From assembly GCA_032622095.1 (NCBI GenBank), contig CP136068.1, positions 118,717,509 through 118,781,508 on the forward strand: a stretch of 64,000 bases of DNA, written 5' to 3'. The number at the start of each line of letters is the position of its first letter. Position 1 is the stretch's first letter. Shown piece by piece: positions 11,919 through 24,984 of this stretch. A program made the position numbers and the translations under genes. A model generated the notes under the pieces. The model was not told where the DNA came from. It searched no databases and saw only the letters and a list, made by a program, of their open reading frames with translations. The DNA is from Siphonodentalium dalli (lineage: Eukaryota; Mollusca; Scaphopoda; Gadilida; Siphonodentaliidae).

Positions 11919-12638
11919 ATGGCAGAATTGAGGGAAACGTTTAAAGCAATGAACACTAAATTAGACAACATAGTAACTAAACAAGACTTGAAAGAGGCAA
12001 TTAAACAACTGGTAACAAAGGAAACAGTGAACAACCTTATTGAAAGCGCAAAATCTGAATTACAGATAAAAATGACAGAAAAACAGATTCTGATGTGTTT
12101 GAAATGCAAAACAAATACGACCAACTAAACCATAAACTAGAGGAAGTGGTCATGAGAGGAAATGAGGACAGAGAAGGCAAAATCAATGCCATGGAAGAAG
12201 AAATAAATAAACTAAAACATGAACTAAACATCTTAGAGCAGTAAAGACAGGACAGTCTGAGATTTATAGGTATTGGTGGTGATTGTGAAGATGAATCTAT
12301 TGATGACTGTATCAATAAAATTATAAATACATGTAAGAACAAACTTGGAATTAATCTTGAATCAAGAGGTGTGTCTATTGCCCATAGAGTTGGGCCACCT
12401 ATTGCAGCAAAGAAGCCAAGGCCCATCATTGTGGAATTTGTTAACCGAATGGACAAGTTGAATATTATAAAGCTGAGGAAGTTACTAAAAGGAACTTACA
12501 TTAATGAATGTTGATCTCCTTAAAACAGCAAAGGCACACAACAGAGTAGAAGATGCCTGGACAACTGGTGGCAATATTGTAGTGAAATATGCTGAGACTG
12601 GCAACAAGAAAAAAGTCAAGTCCTCAATTGACATATAA
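11919..12638 (+). pseudogene. L1-like non-LTR retrotransposon ORF1 remnant
   Basis: Reads as a coiled-coil protein from a true ATG (MAELRETFKAMNTKLDNI), with one frame change near 12100-12110 and a stop at about 12241 in an otherwise continuous product. After the Lys/Glu-rich coiled coil comes RFIGIGGDCEDESIDD, GVSIAHRVGPP, RPIIVEFVNRMDKL and LKGTYINE, with a small frame slip before LLKTAKAHNRVEDAW. That is the RRM-like region of L1-type ORF1 proteins, which bind element RNA as trimers and act as nucleic-acid chaperones. The final stop is at 12636-12638. No ORF2 follows on this strand. The minus-strand ORF2 at 13844-17575 cannot be the partner of this copy unless a rearrangement occurred. Confidence 0.75.
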
Positions 12639-13489
12639 ATATGTATTAGTCAATAAATTGTATCAATATTATATTACCTAACTCAGACCTATTTGTCTGT
12701 GTTAATGCGTAATAATGCTATGCTATTAATTCACACCAGCAACAGTTCTTATTTATCTAGAAAATAGAATACCTCATTAACAGCAAAGTTCTACCATATG
12801 ATACTAATATTTGTTATACACCACATTGTCACAGCAAATTTTTTTCCCAAATGGGTAATTGATACAATCAATTGGCCATTATAATTTTTTTGGAAATTCA
12901 TGGACAGACACTCGTATTAAATTAATTCATATCAAAGTGAGAAGAAATTGAAAGGCATGGTAACTTTTATTTATGTTTTTATTGGAGAAACAATTATATG
13001 ATACAGTGTACAAAAAAATCAGTACTATGGTTCTTCACTCTCTCCATTCACACTGGCCGTCTGAGTTTACAAGTTTGATGGTATACTTGTTTGAAACCAT
13101 CGATTGGCAAACAATTTATGTTATTTTTTGACAACTGATTTGCCAAGTAAATGTGCACAAGATCCAGAAGAGGTCAGCCAACAGTTTTAGGTTTGTTTTT
13201 ACTTGATTTTTGTTTTAATGTTGTTTCATATGATTTTATTTTTGTGTTGTTTAATTAGTTATTTAGGATCGTAGATTTAAAAGTGTTTACCAATCAGCTT
13301 CACAATTTGAATGTGGCTTATAATTATAATACGTGAATACATATAGTTACTTTAGTTCATCTTCATTTATTTATTTTAATGTAGATTCGCCGCTTGTTTG
13401 ATATTATCACATATGTATTGTCACTTTACCCACATTTCTGTATATAGATAAATAAGGTATATTTGGAGCATTAGTGTGGTCTTATATCA
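12639..13489. other. Intergenic or intronic, no gene recognised
   Basis: AT-rich. No ORF, splice pair or clear repeat was recognised. It separates two oppositely oriented L1-like remnants. Confidence 0.4.
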
Positions 13490-13602
13490 GTGTACACATA
13501 TACACAATCATACACATGTGTATATATGTGCATATACACACATATATACACACATATGCACATGCATATACACATATATAATATATAATAATAATACGTA
13601 TA
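13490..13602. repeat. Compound TA/CA microsatellite
   Basis: Alternating purine-pyrimidine sequence of TATACACA and CATATATA units over roughly 110 bases. It sits beyond the 3' end of the minus-strand L1-like ORF2 and might derive from its 3' tail. Confidence 0.75.
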
Positions 13603-13843
13603 CATATACAGAGTCGAATTTTTCGACAAATGTAATAGCACAGCTATAGTAAAATATAATGGATTCTGTCATACATCTCAATATCTTTCGGGCACATAAA
13701 CTAATTATTTTCGTATTTATGGGTGATCTATGGTAATACAGGGCAGTAGCCAGGATTCCAGTAATTTGTTGTCGGGCATCGCCACGTGCTTACTTAAATG
13801 TACAATGTAACATCAACACATGTGCAGTGGTAATCTTATGCGC

Positions 13844-16800
13844 TCATTTATCTATTTTCGGATACAATACGATTGGAATTATTTTCCATTCCGCCTCAAA
13901 TACATCTTTTCTGAAATTTAATATTGCGGAGACTCTTTCTGCTTCATATTGATTTTTTACTAGTGCTAGAACTGCTTCCAAATATAGATCTGTTTCTGAA
14001 AATTTATTGCTGTATATATATCTGTTTGTAAGTAGGTTTAAGTAGTTTAGCATCTTGTTTTATTTTCCAATAGAACCAAAAATAAACATATCTGCTGAAA
14101 ATCTTATATTTATTGACTTTTTATTGAGTTTTTTCAGGAATTCTTTGACTTTCGAACAGCCCCAGAAAATGTGCTTTATTGTCTCGTCATATTGATTACA
14201 TCTACGTCATAGACTTTTCAACGTATGCGTATTTTTTCAAGATATGTATTCGTACTTATTATTCTCTGTAATATTCTGTATTGGAGCCATCTTAAAGTGC
14301 TGTCTTTGGTGGTATAAATCGGAGTAACAAATATTTGTTCCAAATTTAAGGGGTTATCGTGAGTTATTTGTAATTCTGTCTCCCATTTTGAAATTGGCTT
14401 TGTAGTTTTTTCTAGATGATTGGTAAGTATGTTATAAAAAATCTTTTCCTCCTTTTCGAGATTTGAGAAAAATTCTAAATTCGTTAGGTATACTAGGTCT
14501 TTCAAAAATGTGTTTTATTGTGTTGGAAAGGTTATGTGTTTCTTAACTTGATGTATCGTTATCATAGTCATAAAATATGTTGTTATTCCATACTTATCCT
14601 GAAGAGTTAAATGTGTATGGAATTCGCCATTGTCTTTGATCAGGTCTCTAATAAATAACATTACTTTTGATTTCCAACTTTTGAAGTTGATTTGTTTTCC
14701 ATTAAACATTATATCATCTTTATCCCGTATACACTGCGAAAGGTAAAGTTCAGTATTAGTTTTTATAAAGAGCTTTTTTGAATTTAGTCCATGCTCCCAA
14801 CACATCTTTCCAGAATGGGTTTGTTATGCCATTGGTCAGACCATTAATATATTTACAATCGTATAGCCAAAAACAGTGTGTCCTTCGAGACCTGTTCGTT
14901 AAATAAAGTTTGCCAACTTGTTTTGTTCATGAGTAATCGTCTACAGGTACTCTTTACGGAATTATTAAAGGCTTGTATGTCTATCATTTTAGTCCACCGA
15001 ATTTATATTGGTTGCACCATATATCACGTTTTATTCGATCAGTTTTTGAGTTACATATGAAATTATAACACATTGTATTGATCTGTTTCATTATAGCTTG
15101 ATTTGGGTTTGGAAGAGCCATTAATAGGTGACTTATTTTTGGTATTATGAGCGATTTTACTATCGTGAGTCTGCCATTTGGAGTCAGGTTTCTCTTTGAC
15201 CAGGAATCTATCTCATTTTTCATACTTTTAATTTATCAGCATAATTCAGAATTGGAATATTCTTTAGGTTCGTATGGAATTTTATTCCTAGCATTTCAAA
15301 ATCGTTTGTGACATTAATATTCTCTATCTTTCTTTGCGGAGTTTCGTTATGCCGTTCTGACCCGATGCATACCACTCTGCATTTGTACATATTTATATTA
15401 AGACCAAACATTGCTCCAAATTCCTTCAACTGTAATAGGGACTGTGCAGGGCTATATTTACTCCCATCTAAGATGAGACTTGTATCATCTACATACATGG
15501 AAATTTTAAATTCGGTTTCTCCAATCTTATTACCTCTAATTGTTTTACTATTTCTCATTAGTATGCATAGTAGTTCTGCACATATAAGAAAAATGTAAGG
15601 GGATAATGGGTCTCCTTGACGACATCCTCTTCCTAATTTGAAGTTTTCTGAGAGAAATCCGTTTGTTGTAACAGTTTCAGTACAGTTAAAATAAAATGTA
15701 TTCACCCATCGTTTAATTTAATTTCCAAATCTCCAAATTTCTAATACTTGATTCATAAATTCCATGAGATAGAGTCAAACTCTTTTTCAAAATCTATCAG
15801 GAGTAGCATTCCCTTGATATTTTTCTGTTGTGTGATGAACATAATCGAGTATTTTCTCCAATATATCTGTCGCTCATGAACCCTTTCTGGTCTGAGTGGA
15901 TTATACTTGGTAGCAAACTTATTCTTCTTGCTATACAAGTACTTGCTAGTTTATACGAACAGTTCAGTAAAGTGATAGGCCTCCAGTTCTTTAAGTACAT
16001 TTTGTCTTTATTTGGTTTTGGCAATAGAGTGATCACCCCCTGTCTTTGAGTTATAGATACTTCACCAATTGTGTATCCGTGATTAATTGAGCGCCAGAAA
16101 AAGACCCTATATCTCTCCAGAAAAATTTATGAAAACTCTACTCTGTATCCACTCAGACCATGGCTTTTTTCGTTCGACATTGCTTTGAGTGCAGTAAGTA
16201 ATTCATCTTTTGTAATTAGCCCTTCGATGCTTATTGCTTGTTCTGCAATGAGATGTGGGAAGTCGCAGTCCTTCAGTATTGTGTTTAGATCAAACAGCTT
16301 AGATTCTTTTTTTCGAATATAGAGATTCATAGAAAGTTCTAGATGCATTGACTATTTTGTTGGTGTCAGTTATTGTTTCTCCATTTTCTTGTATAATTTT
16401 AGATAATGTTTTTTCTGTGAAATGACGCTTTTCCATATTTAGAAAATATTTGCTATGTTTTTCTCCTTCTATCCACCTTGATTTTGATCTGATCATTGAA
16501 CCTTTAATTTGTTTTTCCCTGAATTCACTTCGTTTTTTTCCAACTTGATATATGTTGCTGATCAGACTTTCACAGTCTTCTGTGTCGGCATTTTCCGCTA
16601 GTCTGATTTCAAGTGATTTTTTCTTATTCTCCATGTCTTCCATCTCGATTTGGGTTTTTTTCTTTTGTTTAGACGAAAAAGCTATTGTATGTCCCTGTAT
16701 GTCTAAAATTAGCGCTTCGAAGAACAGGTTATAATTTATTACGAGTTGTACATAATTTACGTTGAGTTCTGGGCCACTTATATAGTCTTTGTCATATACC

Positions 16801-17575
16801 ATACATGCGTACCTATTTATATTTTCTATTATTTGTTTTACCATTTTTGCATAATCGGGATTTTTTAAGAGAGAATTATTAAACTTCCAGAAACTTCTTC
16901 CTCTTTTTGTATTATGAAATGTTAATGACATTGTTATGCTAGAGTGATCTGATCAGTAGCCTGGAATAACGTTCAGAAGTGACTCGGTATCTATGAAGTC
17001 CAATAGTTCGTCTGATATTAGAAAATAATCAAGGCGTGACATTTTCACTGGTGACACCTTCCTCCAAGTATAACGTTTCAGAGTTTCATTTTTTATCCTC
17101 CATTGCTTTAGGATTTGGTGCCTGCTTGTGGTTTATTGTGTCTATTTGTATGTTCCTTACCAGGTTCCAGTCTCCACAGCGTATAATTTTTTACTTTCAA
17201 ATGATTCTAGAATTTCAGTAATTTTTTCATAAAATTTCGGTCGTCGTCATTTGGACCATATAAATTTAAAATAAGTCATTCTCCTTCTACTGTTAGGTCT
17301 AGAATTATATAATTCCCATTTGGATCACGTTTTATATTGTGTAATTGAAATTGGAAATTGTTGTTGAGCAGAACTGCTACTCCCCTTGACTTCCCATTGA
17401 ATGAGGCGAAATAGGATGTATATCCCCATTCCGACATTTTCTAGTTAATTAATTAAGTGAGTGTCATGGAGACAGTATATTGAATAGTTCTTTTGTTTGA
17501 GAAATTTCAAGACGTATCGCCCTGTTTGTCCCCTGGCCCAATTCCCTACAGTTGAAGTAAAGCATTTTAAAAGAC
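13844..17575 (-). pseudogene. L1-like LINE ORF2 (endonuclease plus reverse transcriptase), broken
   Basis: Minus-strand remnant of an ORF2 protein, which nicks target DNA and reverse-transcribes element RNA. From about 17575 down the translated frames show decayed apurinic-type endonuclease sequence (NCRELGQGTNRA near the start; CGDWNLV near 17160; a serine-aspartate-histidine-like end near 16940). A long linker follows at 16931-16299. RT blocks come next: WRPITLLNCSYKL (about 15990), QKGFMSDRYIGEN (about 15890), DFEKEFDSISW (about 15770), GCRQGDPLSPYIFL (about 15620) and a YVDD catalytic box (about 15490). The C-terminal region continues through 15223-14984, 14805-14515, 14505-14218 and 14053-13844, with decayed CNQYDETIKHIFWGC near 14180. 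At least six frame changes or stops mean it is inactive. No ORF1 precedes it on this strand. Confidence 0.85.
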
Positions 17576-19029
17576 TGCATAATTTACATAAACATGAACG
17601 CTAGCAAAGAAACAATAAAATCTGTTCACGCAATTTAGCATTTTTTTCACGTTAGGGTTCTTGATCATACTTGTGTACCACATCATTTTTTCTCAGACTC
17701 CACTCTAGCACACAAACTCTTCATACAATTAACAATTAATATAACATGTATAAGTACAATACACAATATGGCGTACCCCATTTTCGGGATAGCGCCCTGG
17801 AAAACACAAGGTTATAATTATGTCTAATTAGGTATGATCAATGATGGACCATCTCTTCCCATAACAAATGCTACACCGCCTCCTGTGTACTAAATAACAA
17901 AATCGACTCAAGGACCCCAGCCGGAAAAGCCTCAACCAGCAGACGAGTTTCTTCGGAGTGATGTAAGCGTGATAACTCTATCTAAATATCTGAAAAACTC
18001 TAACGACGTCATGAATGTATCGCCCGAAATTCGCATTACTCAATCAATATCGATACAAATTCAACGTTAATCGATTGAAGCTCACCCGGACCGGCGTCCC
18101 CGAATCACAAGATCTAGAGATTTTATAGCAGATGATTACGAAGATGGACCATCATTAAATGTCAGCAATTGAGACGTTTCATGGCTACACATTTTTGTCC
18201 ATGTTTTTGTCCGAACTCTATTTATAGATCATCATGTGAAGATTATCATCAGCTGTTAGGTTAGCCCGTGATGTCATGGCATCTAAAGATATCGATATAA
18301 ATTTAGAGTGCGCTTGAGCCAATTAAAATACTGGTCTCTCATTGGTCAAACTGTTTTACCCGTCAATGGTTATTCCCGAAGAATAGCTTGCTCATTGATA
18401 ATGATCAAAGTGTTTTGCTGCTGAAATTTAATATAACATGCAATGTACAATAGTTAATGCAATTTTGAAAAAGGCCTGGATACATGTCACAGCTGTGGAC
18501 CCATCCTACCCCCCCCCCCCCCCATTCTCTTTATTTACTCCCGGTGTGTTTCTATTTGCAAAAAATTTGTCAAAAGATATTTTGAGGGTCTAGTTGCGAA
18601 ATTTGTGATATGTCTATTGATTTTCAACTTTATGATTCCTGTAGGGAATTATATGTAGAATCTAAGTTTTCATTTTTTTAAGATTATCGGTGCCCAGTTT
18701 ACACCTTCGAGATGTATTTTTGAACACATTGTTCAAATACAAATATTTCCCTTGATTTCTATTTTGTTATTCTTATTGGTGTAGGGAATTATATGTATAT
18801 ATCTATGTTTTCACTTTTTGTTTTTAGAATATGAATTGCCAATAGCCATTTCAAGAGATAGTCTGTTAACATGTTTTTCTGTCTCGGATCAAAATATTTT
18901 CCATGAATACATGTATGGCTTTGTTGTGTATTAATTATTTCCTTAAAAGTGATACATAGTCGTTATAGTATGCTCTACAAGTATCCTCTATGAAACAGTG
19001 CTGACTCTACAAGTCGTGCTATGTGACCT
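17576..19029. other. No gene recognised; contains a poly-C run
   Basis: Possible 5' untranslated sequence of the minus-strand LINE near 17580-17700, then unassigned AT-rich sequence. A run of about 15 C occurs around 18510-18525. TAGGGAATTATATGTA occurs twice, near 18643 and 18783, hinting at an old local duplication. Confidence 0.4.
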
Positions 19030-19165
19030 GAAAAATAATGCCGCGTAACACTAAAACTAAAAGTCATGTTGCTCGACACAATAAGTCATGTCGCACTACA
19101 TGAAAAGTTTTGCCACACGATACGAAAAGTCATATCGATTGACATGATAAGTCATGATAAGATAT
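19030..19165. repeat. Degenerate tandem of AAAAGTCATGTCGC units
   Basis: Variants of AAAAGTCATGTCGCNCGACA repeat about six times with irregular spacing of roughly 20 to 36 bases. The unit itself is partly self-complementary. No gene. Confidence 0.65.
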
Positions 19166-19397
19166 TTATAAATTATTTCTTATCTAGTCATATCTAATCA
19201 TATTCTATGTGCATGTAATCAGGTAAACATTTCAGCATATGTTGTACTTGGAATATCAAATTTTTGAATATTTAAGAACAGTTAGGAATGAAAGTATCGG
19301 TGTCTGTTATAGCCCTATATTAGTCACTATGTATTTGGATTACCGAACGGTGACATCAATGAACATCGTTTACCCACTCACAACATGACAATGTTAG

Positions 19398-19462
19398 GCC
19401 AATGCATTCTGTCATATATGCGAGTCCCATAGGAGACTCGCATATATAAGACAATGCACCGG
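19398..19462. repeat. Palindromic hairpin element, single copy
   Basis: GCCAATGCATTCTGTCATAT pairs with the inverted sequence ending near 19462, with a short TCCCATAGGA loop. It belongs to the dispersed hairpin family also seen at 41464-41600, 49685-49974 and 60772-60927. Left flank TGTTAG and right flank GTACAGGG match the second hairpin of the double copies. A half copy, CACATATATAAGATAATGCA, is present near 20733-20760. Confidence 0.8.
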
Positions 19463-19528
19463 TACAGGGTTTTCTCAAAATTTTACGAAGCTTCAGTCAA
19501 CCTTTGGGTTTCCCCTTTTAACCACTGT

Positions 19529-19860
19529 TTATGTTCCATATAACTTTTCCATTTCTTCTTCATTTGTTTCAAGTATTTCGTCCAAGTCCTCCTCAGTTTC
19601 GAATTTCAGCAGCTTACCTAGTTTACTGAACTTCACATATAGTTTACATCCAACGCTCCACGAATTTGTCACTTTTGGGTCTCTGAATGCCTTCCTTAGT
19701 AAGAACTGGTTCAAGATAGTCAGGTCTTATGTGATAGAATATCCAATGCCTGCTAGTTGTGTTCTTTCTTTAATTACATCCAATTTGTAATTTCGTGATG
19801 TAAATGTCACCAGTGCCTCTCTTGGTCGTTATCAGCAATACTGTTTGCCTGTTTAGGTTT
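19529..19860 (-). pseudogene. Non-LTR retrotransposon ORF1 C-terminal fragment
   Basis: Minus-strand reading from about 19860 gives REALVTFTSRNYKLDVIKER, then GIGYSIT, an in-frame stop, LTILNQFLLRKAF, NSWSVGCKLYVKF and a Glu-rich end before the stop at 19529. The layout (a strand, a conserved Lys/Arg helix, an N-Q-x-LL helix, a final strand and an acidic tail) resembles C-termini of invertebrate LINE ORF1 proteins. It is a fragment with no adjoining ORF2. Confidence 0.45.
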
Positions 19861-21480
19861 TTTTAAACCTTAAAGGTACACGTCATTTATGCATATACAT
19901 TCAATGCACGAGGCAACACTGTAGGAAATGAAGGTATTGAATTGTCATTACTTCAGAAATGGTTCATATAGCATAAAATTTATCACATTTTGGTCACATA
20001 CCTTAAAGGTACACATTACTTTTGCATTTAAACATAATTCATCAAATCCATAAATAAAAACGCTCTTTATTTTCAAAATTGTTTGAATTGTTTACCAAAT
20101 TTATATTTAAAATTAAGCATTTGATGCTAATTCATCGTATCCATCAATAGAAACGCTCTTTATTTTCAAAATTGTCTAAATGTCCCTCATTTTTGACATA
20201 TATTTTAGCAATCTACATGCTTTCATTCATATAAAATTGATGCACTACCCACATTGTAACAACTTGAACTTCAAGTTATACGTTACATATGCATGTACAT
20301 TCGATGTACATGTGAAAGTTAAAGGATGTGATGCAATATTGGTGTGTGAATATTAAAGGAACACAATGTGCTTGCCCCAGCATTTGCAATACAACCTTCT
20401 TGTATAGTTTGACAACATCATTGTAACAAAATGGCCTTCAAGTTATACGCTGCATATACATTCGATGCAACATTGTAGTAATGAAGGTGTTCTATTTATG
20501 GAGGGTCATTACTTCACAAATGGTTCATATAGCATCCAATTGACCGCATTTTGGTCACATACTCTAAAGGTACACGTCACTTAAGCATTTAAATCTAGTT
20601 CAGCGTATCTATCATCACAAACGCTCTTTATTTTCAAAATGTGTAGAATGTCAAAATCTGGTGTAAATCAGTCGAATTAGTTATATATATACGGTTAATT
20701 TCGTTTCAAGTTATACCCTGCATGTACATTTGTGGGAGACTCACATATATAAGATAATGCATTGGCATAATGTTACTTTTGATAATAAGATGTTATTTAG
20801 TTTAGAAATGGTTCCTATAGCATACTATTGAACCCGTGGTCACATACCTTAAGGTATACGTCATTACTGCAAAAATGGTTCATATATCTGACCTTATTTG
20901 GGTCGCATACCTTACAGGTACGTGTCACTTATGCATCTAAACCTAATGCAACGTATCCATCAATAAAAACGATCTTTACATTCAAAATTGTCTCATTCCC
21001 CCTCGTTTTACCATAGATTTTTAGCAAGCTACATGCTTTCGTTCATATAAAATTACCCACTAGCCACATCATTGTAACAAATAGGCCTTCAAGTTATATG
21101 CATGTACATTCGATGCAAGAGGCAAACCTGTAGGAATGAAGGTTTTCTAGTAATGGTGGTTCATTATTTACTTCAGAAATGGTTCCTTACTATTGTAACC
21201 GTGGGGTCCCTTACCTTAATGGTAACCATCACTTATACCTGTAAATTACCAGTAAATAGGCAACTCAATTATATGCATTATGAATGTATTTCGAATGGAA
21301 TTGTTTGTTTCTGTTAATGATATGGTGTTATTTATTTTAGAAAAGGTTCTAAATGCGACATCACTCTTCACTTTGACTAATATGCAAGCATTTGTATAAT
21401 TTAGAATGTCAAAATCGGGTCTAAATCAGTCGTATTAGTTATATATGCGGACAATTTCATTTCAAGTTATACCACTTTAA
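19861..21480. repeat. Cluster of diverged tandem repeats
   Basis: Several landmarks recur in the same order: CCTTAAAGGTACACGTCA (about 19868, 20004, 20571, 20911, 21213), AACGCTCTTTATTTTCAAAA (about 20069, 20151, 20628 and a variant near 20968), a GGTTCATATAGCAT motif and CAAGTTATAC..GCATGTACATTCGATGCA. Units appear to be several hundred bases and strongly diverged, with deletions. No coding potential. Confidence 0.7.
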
Positions 21481-22994
21481 AACTATGCTTCACCCGTAAA
21501 TGTTATGTACCTGGAATATGATAGGTCCCTGTGACCTTATTTGGACATATAATCTAACCAACAGGTGTTCATACTCTAGTTGAAAGTGTGTAAATAGGAT
21601 AGTGAGGGTAGAGAAAGCCAGCTAAGCATACTGAGAGCTAGGTAGAACGACATCCTATAGCGATATATCTGAGGTACATACAGGGGAGCAAAGGGTTCCC
21701 CTGTGACTGGCCTATAAACATTAATTATTAAAGTTATACACCTTCATCGGCGCACCATTAATAGGTTTTGAATCGCCATAAGGGTCAATGTAAACCCAAT
21801 TCGATATAATTTATTAGAGTTCAATCTAACCATTGTAAAGAGAAAGCTAGTGGGAACGATACACAATGTTTGCGTAATTGACTAGAGACAGTGCGGTAAA
21901 GTGGCACCCTGATGTATCAACAGTTTATTTCAAGGGTTTTTAATCGGCAACCGCTTATTGCATATATTTTTATTCGGAGTGGTCATATGCAACACTATAC
22001 GTAACACGGCTTCTAATAAACTAGGTTTTTGGTTAAATCACAGAAGGCCAATATTCCCGATGGTAAGTTATTTTTAGCATATGGGATACATTTATGACTA
22101 AATCGATTATAGGAACTGAGGTCAATTACACTTTATTATTTAAAAAGAATAACGCTATACAAGCTTAAACACACAAACCATGGGTTTTATCAACTTCTTG
22201 TAGCCTATTTGGAGTTTGGTTATGTTCATAAACACTGGTAATTGACATCTCTGTCTGTAATGCTTTTTCATCAGCGATATTGGATATGTTTGTTATTACG
22301 AAGGGACCCGTGTTCACCCCTTAGTTTTAAGCACATAACCTTCATAATTCCTAATTTACAAAACCCTCTGTTTATTCGAGGAAACCCGCTAACTCACAGG
22401 TCATTGGACGTGAGTTTCTCATCATGATGCAAAATCAGCACCGGTGTTACACAATCGGTGCACCGTACCCGTACCTAGTGAGCATGCATTCGAACTCTAA
22501 TGACGATCCGAAAAGTATTTAGTTCTTATTATAATATATATAACAGCCAAACAAAATCCGTTGTTCAATTTAGCTATATAATACACGGACAAATGGAATG
22601 TTAACATCCGTACACCAACCATATTAATTTCAATTATTCTTATCATTATTAGTAGACATTTAGACTAAACTCGACTGTATATGGAGAAAATAATGCGTCA
22701 ATACTGCTTTATTGGTGGTAACTAAACGTATTGCCTCATATATCACCATCACATGTGTGTCAAAATCTATAAATAAATGTCACGATATAGTGACCTAGTC
22801 CACCCTCACAAAAATAGACTGGAGACGCGCATAAGTAATAGATCTGGGATGCGGTGCCTTATGGGGAAGGGCGGCCTTTCTGCTCCAGTGGCGTTAATAC
22901 ATCATGAACGGTGATAACTGCTAACTTGCGATGTATGTAGTTGATGAGTTGTCATTTCATGTGGTCAACTTGTGAATGGATATAATGTTAAAGG
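21481..22994. other. No gene recognised
   Basis: AT-rich sequence without a supported gene, long repeat or palindrome. A small inverted motif GCACCGGTG..CGGTGCACC lies near 22440-22466. Confidence 0.35.
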
Positions 22995-23385
22995 TTCTCA
23001 ATCCTTTCAGACGCTCCTAAATTACTATTTCTTTGGCTTCGGGGATAAAAAATATTTGATTCGAGTCGAGGAACCCACCTACCAAATCTCAGAGTGATCT
23101 TATATCGATTTTTGAAGTTTGTTATTTCCCAGAATGTGTAATAATAAGTGGCCCAGAAACACGTGGTCCAACGGACGGTCTCGGTCAAAATTGCGGATGA
23201 AGATTGATAACTCTAAAATCAAGTTGTAATATGGTCAAATTTTGTGATACTTTGGTGTTAATACGGCCATATTTTGTTGAACAAAATGTTGATAAATAAT
23301 AAGTTTGGGACATTTTATACCATAGTTGACAATGGTTAGCATTATTTTGTTGCAATAAATCAATTATGATAACTAAAGCGTTTTT
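22995..23385 (-). repeat. Dispersed 0.3-0.4-kb repeat, copy 1
   Basis: The reverse complement matches 53005-53330 and 60429-60760 through GTTATCANAATNGATTNATT, CAACATTTTGTTCAAC, TCCTCGACTCGAATC and GAAATAGTAATTTAGGAGCG. On this copy one frame reads PRLESNIFYPRSQRNSNLGA, and 60 kb gives almost the same peptide. The 53-kb copy breaks it, so coding origin is uncertain. Confidence 0.75.
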
Positions 23386-24479
23386 TTTTAAAGAAATGTT
23401 GCTGTTGTTGTATCTTGATGGTATGGGGAACTTCTTATCAGATTGAGTACCTTTTAATGGACATTCCTCTTCTTGCGTCTATATTTATATCGAACTCATG
23501 AAGCTTCCAAACGAATATTTCCACAATTAGACAATTTTCAGTGTTATATAAGAATCCCTTTACTCTATTTCATTCATACACCTTCTATGTATTCATTTTT
23601 TGGTTGATAATTCCATTGCCACAGTTTGTCCGATACGGTTTGTGTGGGGATGTATATCATCTGTGCTCCTGTTGGCGTTTGGTTGCCGTGGGCGTTGTGG
23701 GTCTCGAATGTCAGCCCATTATCGGATGCATGATACTCGGGGTTTGCATTGTTCATGGTCGGTCGATTCTTATGCGTATCTCTAATATACTGTGCTTGAT
23801 GTATGGTCGCCGTGGACTGGGTCTTTGATCAGGTAATACGTTATAATGTGTTTGAATTTCTGCAGCATAATGCATGCCGCTAAAAAACCTTTACAAACCT
23901 CAGCCGGAAAATTTCCAAAAATTACGAATATACACAAATATCATGTGCGAGTCAGTATCGAACATATTGATATTATAAACCTCAGAAATCTGTCGAATGT
24001 CAACTGATTTTCCGTGTTAATCATGGTAGACAATTCTTTTTTCCTTTATTCTCTCGACAAGCTTACTGGATAAATTAGAGGTACCTCCAACAGACTGAAT
24101 CCAATATAATAGCAAGTGTTTTGTGACAAGGGTGAATTTAGTGACGCTATCCCGCTGTAAAGTGGCGTGGACGTCGAGTGCACATATGAATACTGAATAG
24201 CAATTACTAAAAATGCGTGTTGCTAATATTTTCTATTATTTTATAATTCTCATGTATACTTTTGTATTGTAGTTCTTTGCTGTTGGTGTGGCAATGTATT
24301 ATGTAATACTTAACACAAAATAATTCAGCCCTTATAACCTAATCGTCGACTGAATAACCATCTGTTATTGAACCACGGTGAAAATCTCAAAATATAAATA
24401 ATATTCCTGATTCAACGATGAAAATAAAAAGGCTTCATATAAACGCACGGTCTATTATTATCAACGAAATATTAATCAA
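23386..24479. other. No gene recognised
   Basis: Unassigned AT-rich sequence. The plus-strand ORF at 23541-23828 has protein-like length but no recognisable motif, and it starts from TTG rather than ATG. Confidence 0.3.
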
Positions 24480-24984
24480 ATGATGTCGACTGCAGGTGAA
24501 TTAAACGTGGACGAGAATCAGGATTTGCGAAAATATAATCTGAGCGCCAAACTCGATCAAGAATTTGATGATCAAGATACTCCCCTATGGACCTTAGCCT
24601 AGTAAACAAAAAACTGTAAATATTTCTCACCTGATCAATTTCGAACAGAAATAAGAAAAGAAGCATGCGACTTATCGATGATTGGTCTAACTTGTCGGAG
24701 CCTAAATGCAAATTGGGATTCATTAACACAATTTTTTGTTGAAACACACAGTAATGAAAATGCCTTTGATATAATCGCACTAAGCGAAGTTTTTAAAATC
24801 AATAACACAACGCAATTCTCCCTATCCGGATATCAGAATATCGAGTACAAAACATTACCAGAGAACGATGATGGTAGAGGGGGTGGTCCGGCTCTTCGGG
24901 AAACTATTTCACATTGTACAAGACCTGACTTATTATGCCCCCGACTTGAAGTCGGCGGGTATATAGTCGACGTCTCCGTCCGTC

